A stretch of DNA of 16,236 nt. Origin: Nocardioidaceae bacterium. GTDB taxonomy: Bacteria > Actinomycetota > Actinomycetes > Propionibacteriales > Nocardioidaceae. The notes under the pieces were generated by a model, which was not told the origin of the DNA, did no database searches, and saw only the letters and a program-made list of their open reading frames with translations. The stretch is from contig JAGQUE010000175.1 of assembly GCA_020438665.1 (NCBI GenBank), positions 2,103 through 18,338 on the forward strand, read 5' to 3'. Below are positions 13,470-16,236 of the stretch, one piece after another. A program made the position numbers and the translations under genes. How positions within the stretch are numbered: position 1 is the stretch's first letter; each line of letters starts with the position of its first letter.

Positions 13470-15209
13470 TCAGCGGTGGGGGAGCACCAGCAGGGTGATC
13501 GAGCTCGCCGGATAGGTCGCCGTGGCGCGCGAGCCGGTGAGGGTCACTGCCTTGCGCCGGACGATGTCCTTGGGGGCAGCCGCGGAGTAGCGCCATACCT
13601 GCGCCTTGGCCCTGGCCGAGAAGTGCCGGAGCACGAGCTTGGCCGTGATGGCCGCGCCGGTCTTGTTGATCACCATCAGGGTCAGGGCGCCGTCGGAACC
13701 TCGGCTCGCGCCGAACACCGACAGCTGGTTGCGCGCCGTGCTGGTTGCCCGCACCGAGGTGTTGCCGAACTGGCTGCGGTTGCCGTCATAGTTGCGATAC
13801 ATCCGGAAGGCATAGGCCCACGGCTGACCGGCCGTCATCCCGCTGGACTGCCACAGCGTGGCGAGGTCGAGCCCCTCCCGTCCGAAGATGCCGAGCACCT
13901 CGGCCTGCGCCAGGGCGCCGTTCATCGACTCGGTGCCGCCCCAGTTGTACTCGGTGATCGCCGTCTTGGTGCCCGGGTAGTACTGGTCGACCCACGACCG
14001 CATGGTCCGGATCCACTGGAGCGGCTTGTTGCCGTTGGCGTCGCTGATCCACGACTCGTCGACGTAGTGGGGATCCCACAGCGCGCGGGTCGAGCGCAGT
14101 CGCAGTCGCTGGGTCGCCGGGCTGCCGGCGGCGGACAGCGCGACGCCGTCCTCCTGGGGATAGAAGTGCTCGTCGAAGTAGTCGAGCAGCCGGGTCCCGC
14201 CGGTCTGCTCCGCGGTCGCGAACTGCTGGAGGTACCAGGCACCCAGCGGCAGGCCGCCGTGGGCGTCCCGGTCGGCGTGCGACTGCCCGCAGTTGTCGGC
14301 GGCGGAGTAGTAATAGGCGCACCAGCCCCAGTCGCTCGGCCCCAGCACGGCGGCGGAGTCGTCGGCCGCCTTGACCGCGGCGGCGGTGGCGTGGGACTTC
14401 GACCACAGCTCGTCGAGGTCGAGCGGGTCGGGGTGGACGTCGCGGTGCGTGGAGTTCCACAGCGTGGGCTCATTGTCGAGGGCATAGAAGTCGACCCCGC
14501 CAGCGTCCGCCGCGCCGTACGACGACACCAGCGACCCGACCATGTTGCCGACGAACGTCTCGTCGGCCGTGCGTGAGGTGGTCGTCGGGGCGGCGGTCAG
14601 CAGCGTCGACCAGTTGTTGCGGGTCCCGTTGCCGCAGTTGGGGTCCCAGGGGTCGTAGTCGTCCTGGTTGGGGAAGTCGGTCTGGGGGAAGGAGCACGTG
14701 AACGGGTGGTCCCTCGGTGAGTTCTTGGCGACCCACCCGGTCATCGGAACCGTCACGATGCTGCGGGAGCCGCGTGCCTGGTCGGTGGTGACGAACGAGT
14801 CGAGCGTGGCGTCACCGCTGGCGACGATGTTCTCGAAGTACCAGTCGCTGCCGGTGTTGTAGGTGTCGTTGAGGTAGTTGTAGCGGCTCGTGCTGTTGCC
14901 GCCCCAGCGGTCGATCGGCACCCGGAAGGCCTTGCGGATCCCGGGGATCCCGGAGCTGCCGTTGATGCCATAGATCATCGGGCTGATCGCGTGGCGCCCC
15001 ACCGAGGCGTCGATCGTCAGCGTCTCCTTCGCGGCCTTGTGGCGGGCCGGGTCGGCCGCCCGGGCGCCGCCGGCGACGGGGGCGACAGTCGCGCCGAGCG
15101 CATGAGCCCGCGTCGGCGCAGCGGTCGGCGCGCCCGAGCTGGGCGTGCCGGGCAGGGCCACGAGGGTGACGGAGAGGACGGCCGAGACGAGCGTGACTCG
15201 CAGACGCAT
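13470..15209 (-). CDS. Secreted glycoside hydrolase family 44 (endoglucanase/xyloglucanase type)
   Basis: A 579-residue exported enzyme. A Sec-type signal (MRLRVTLVSAVLSVTLVALPG, cleavage likely near 25-32) is followed by a low-complexity linker to about 60 and then the GH44 catalytic barrel. The family's two catalytic glutamates are recognisable: acid/base E247 in DNEPTLW and nucleophile E420 in ITEYNWGG. Other family blocks are MIYGING, RWGGNSTSRYNY, GPSDWGWCAYYYSA, and YFDEHFYPQE. The C-terminus (about 485-579) is the beta-sandwich part that completes GH44 proteins. No carbohydrate-binding or dockerin module is attached. GH44 enzymes cut beta-1,4-glucans such as xyloglucan and carboxymethylcellulose; the precise substrate here is unknown. 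The ribosome site is weak. The gene is divergent from the aldolase gene. Confidence 0.92.
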   Translation of the reverse strand: MRLRVTLVSAVLSVTLVALPGTPSSGAPTAAPTRAHALGATVAPVAGGARAADPARHKAAKETLTIDASVGRHAISPMIYGINGSSGIPGIRKAFRVPIDRWGGNSTSRYNYLNDTYNTGSDWYFENIVASGDATLDSFVTTDQARGSRSIVTVPMTGWVAKNSPRDHPFTCSFPQTDFPNQDDYDPWDPNCGNGTRNNWSTLLTAAPTTTSRTADETFVGNMVGSLVSSYGAADAGGVDFYALDNEPTLWNSTHRDVHPDPLDLDELWSKSHATAAAVKAADDSAAVLGPSDWGWCAYYYSAADNCGQSHADRDAHGGLPLGAWYLQQFATAEQTGGTRLLDYFDEHFYPQEDGVALSAAGSPATQRLRLRSTRALWDPHYVDESWISDANGNKPLQWIRTMRSWVDQYYPGTKTAITEYNWGGTESMNGALAQAEVLGIFGREGLDLATLWQSSGMTAGQPWAYAFRMYRNYDGNRSQFGNTSVRATSTARNQLSVFGASRGSDGALTLMVINKTGAAITAKLVLRHFSARAKAQVWRYSAAAPKDIVRRKAVTLTGSRATATYPASSITLLVLPHR

Positions 15210-15433
15210 GCCGCCAGTGTGGCGCAGGTGATGGTCGCCGGACCGAGGATCCGCGCGCCTTGTCCCTCGCGTCGCGTCGGTCGAAGACCGCCGGTCGTGA
15301 CCGATGGGCGCCCCTGGGTGCAGAGCGAGGTGATGTACGTCCTCGCGCCGCCGACGGATGAGGCGCATGCTGGCAGGGAGAACGCGGGTGGCCGGCCACC
15401 GCGAGCGTGGCGGGTCACCGGAGAGGACCCATC
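15210..15433. promoter_or_regulatory. Divergent promoter region with GGTC/GACC inverted repeats
   Basis: This 224-base spacer serves the GH44 and aldolase genes. It holds three short inverted repeats sharing arms: GGTC-GCCG-GACC (15233-15244), CGGTC-GAA-GACCG (15278-15290) and CGGTC-GT-GACCG (15292-15303), the last two in tandem. A fourth, looser pair, GGGTC and GACCC (15412-15416, 15426-15430), encloses the aldolase ribosome site. I could not assign clear -10 or -35 boxes. Confidence 0.45.
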
Positions 15434-16236
15434 ATGAACGAGGAGATGCTCCTTCAGATCAAGAGCGGCGCGGGTTTCGTCGCGGCCCTCGACCAGAGCG
15501 GCGGGAGCACGCCCAAGGCGCTGCGACGCTACGGCATCGAAGAGTCGTCCTACGACGGCGAGGAGGCGATGTTCGACCTCATCCATCAGATGCGGACCCG
15601 GATCATCACCAGCCCGGTGTTCACCGGGGACCGGATCCTGGCCACCATCTTGTTCGAGCAGACGATGGACCGGCAGATCGCGGGGATGGGCTCGGCCGAG
15701 TACTGCTGGACGCAGAAGCACATCGTGCCGTTCCTCAAGGTGGACAAGGGCCTGGAGGTCGAGGCAGACGGAGCCAGGCTGATGAAGCCCCTCCCCGACC
15801 TCGACTCCCTGCTCGAGCGGGCGCTCGGCCACGGCGTCTTCGGGACCAAGATGCGCTCGGTGGTGCTGACCGCGGACGGCGCCGGCGTCGACGCGGTGGT
15901 GGCGCAGCAGTTCGACGTCGCGCGGCAGATCCTGGCCGCAGGTCTGGTGCCGATCATCGAGCCCGAGGTCGACATCACGAGCCCCGAGAAGGCGGCGACC
16001 GAGGAGCTGCTCAAGTACGCCCTCCTCGCCCAGCTCGACGAGCTGGCCGACGGGCAGGACGTCATGCTCAAGCTCACTCTCCCCGAGGTCGACGACCACC
16101 ACCAGGCGCTGATCGACCACCCCCGCGTGCTGCGCGTGGCCGCACTCTCCGGCGGCTACTCGCGCCACGAGGCAGACGCCCGCCTCACCCGCAACCATGG
16201 GGTCATCGCCAGCTTCTCGCGCGCGCTCACCGAGGG
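15434..16236 (+). CDS. fda: Class I fructose-bisphosphate aldolase, C-terminus cut by window edge
   Basis: A glycolytic/gluconeogenic enzyme that splits fructose 1,6-bisphosphate into glyceraldehyde 3-phosphate and dihydroxyacetone phosphate through a Schiff base. 267 codons are visible of the roughly 295-300 usual for the short bacterial class I type, known for example from Staphylococcus. Family blocks: [17 protein letters not shown] (14-30), [13 protein letters not shown] (72-84), [31 protein letters not shown] (136-144), [10 protein letters not shown] (172-181), [10 protein letters not shown] with the likely Schiff-base Lys213, and ALSGGYSR (237-244). The ATG follows GAGAGGA with six bases of spacing. 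All five visible tyrosines use TAC, unlike the secretion genes, fitting a highly expressed housekeeping gene. Confidence 0.96.
   Translation, partial: MNEEMLLQIKSGAGFVAALDQSGGSTPKALRRYGIEESSYDGEEAMFDLIHQMRTRIITSPVFTGDRILATILFEQTMDRQIAGMGSAEYCWTQKHIVPFLKVDKGLEVEADGARLMKPLPDLDSLLERALGHGVFGTKMRSVVLTADGAGVDAVVAQQFDVARQILAAGLVPIIEPEVDITSPEKAATEELLKYALLAQLDELADGQDVMLKLTLPEVDDHHQALIDHPRVLRVAALSGGYSRHEADARLTRNHGVIASFSRALTE

Noticed and set aside
15017..16198. Leftward ORF of 393 codons over the aldolase gene
   Set aside because: The opposite strand encodes an unmistakable class I aldolase.

Overview
The window is very GC-rich (roughly 70% or more by eye) with GTG and TTG starts and purine-rich Shine-Dalgarno sites. 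It carries a Type VII (ESX) secretion locus with a mycosin protease. This points to a high-GC actinobacterium. A Nocardioides-like member of the Propionibacteriales is my best guess, but that is inference only.

Bases 1-12011 form a compact ESX-type secretion locus. The eccC ATPase gene runs leftward off the window edge. Divergent from it, a rightward cluster carries a first EccD-like membrane protein, two small WXG100 proteins (the probable secreted heterodimer), an EspC-like helical protein, a large Gly-rich PPE/WXG-like protein, a second and more canonical EccD, EccB, and the mycosin protease MycP. EccC, EccB and the two EccD proteins would build the inner-membrane pore. MycP would act on the outer face, and the four small or Gly-rich proteins are the candidate substrates. 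No eccE or eccA is visible. The unusual point is two different EccD genes in one EccE-less locus, which suggests an asymmetric EccD pair.

Bases 12016-13380 hold a leftward SDR-type NAD(P)-binding protein, convergent with mycP, and a divergent rightward Cys-rich, probably zinc-binding protein of unknown function. An 8-bp-stem inverted repeat follows the latter and may be a bidirectional terminator.

Bases 13470-16236 hold a leftward secreted glycoside hydrolase of family GH44 and, divergent from it, a rightward class I fructose-bisphosphate aldolase cut by the right edge. The 224-bp spacer between them contains three GGTC/GACC inverted repeats that look operator-like. I saw no tRNA, rRNA, CRISPR array, insertion sequence or phage gene.
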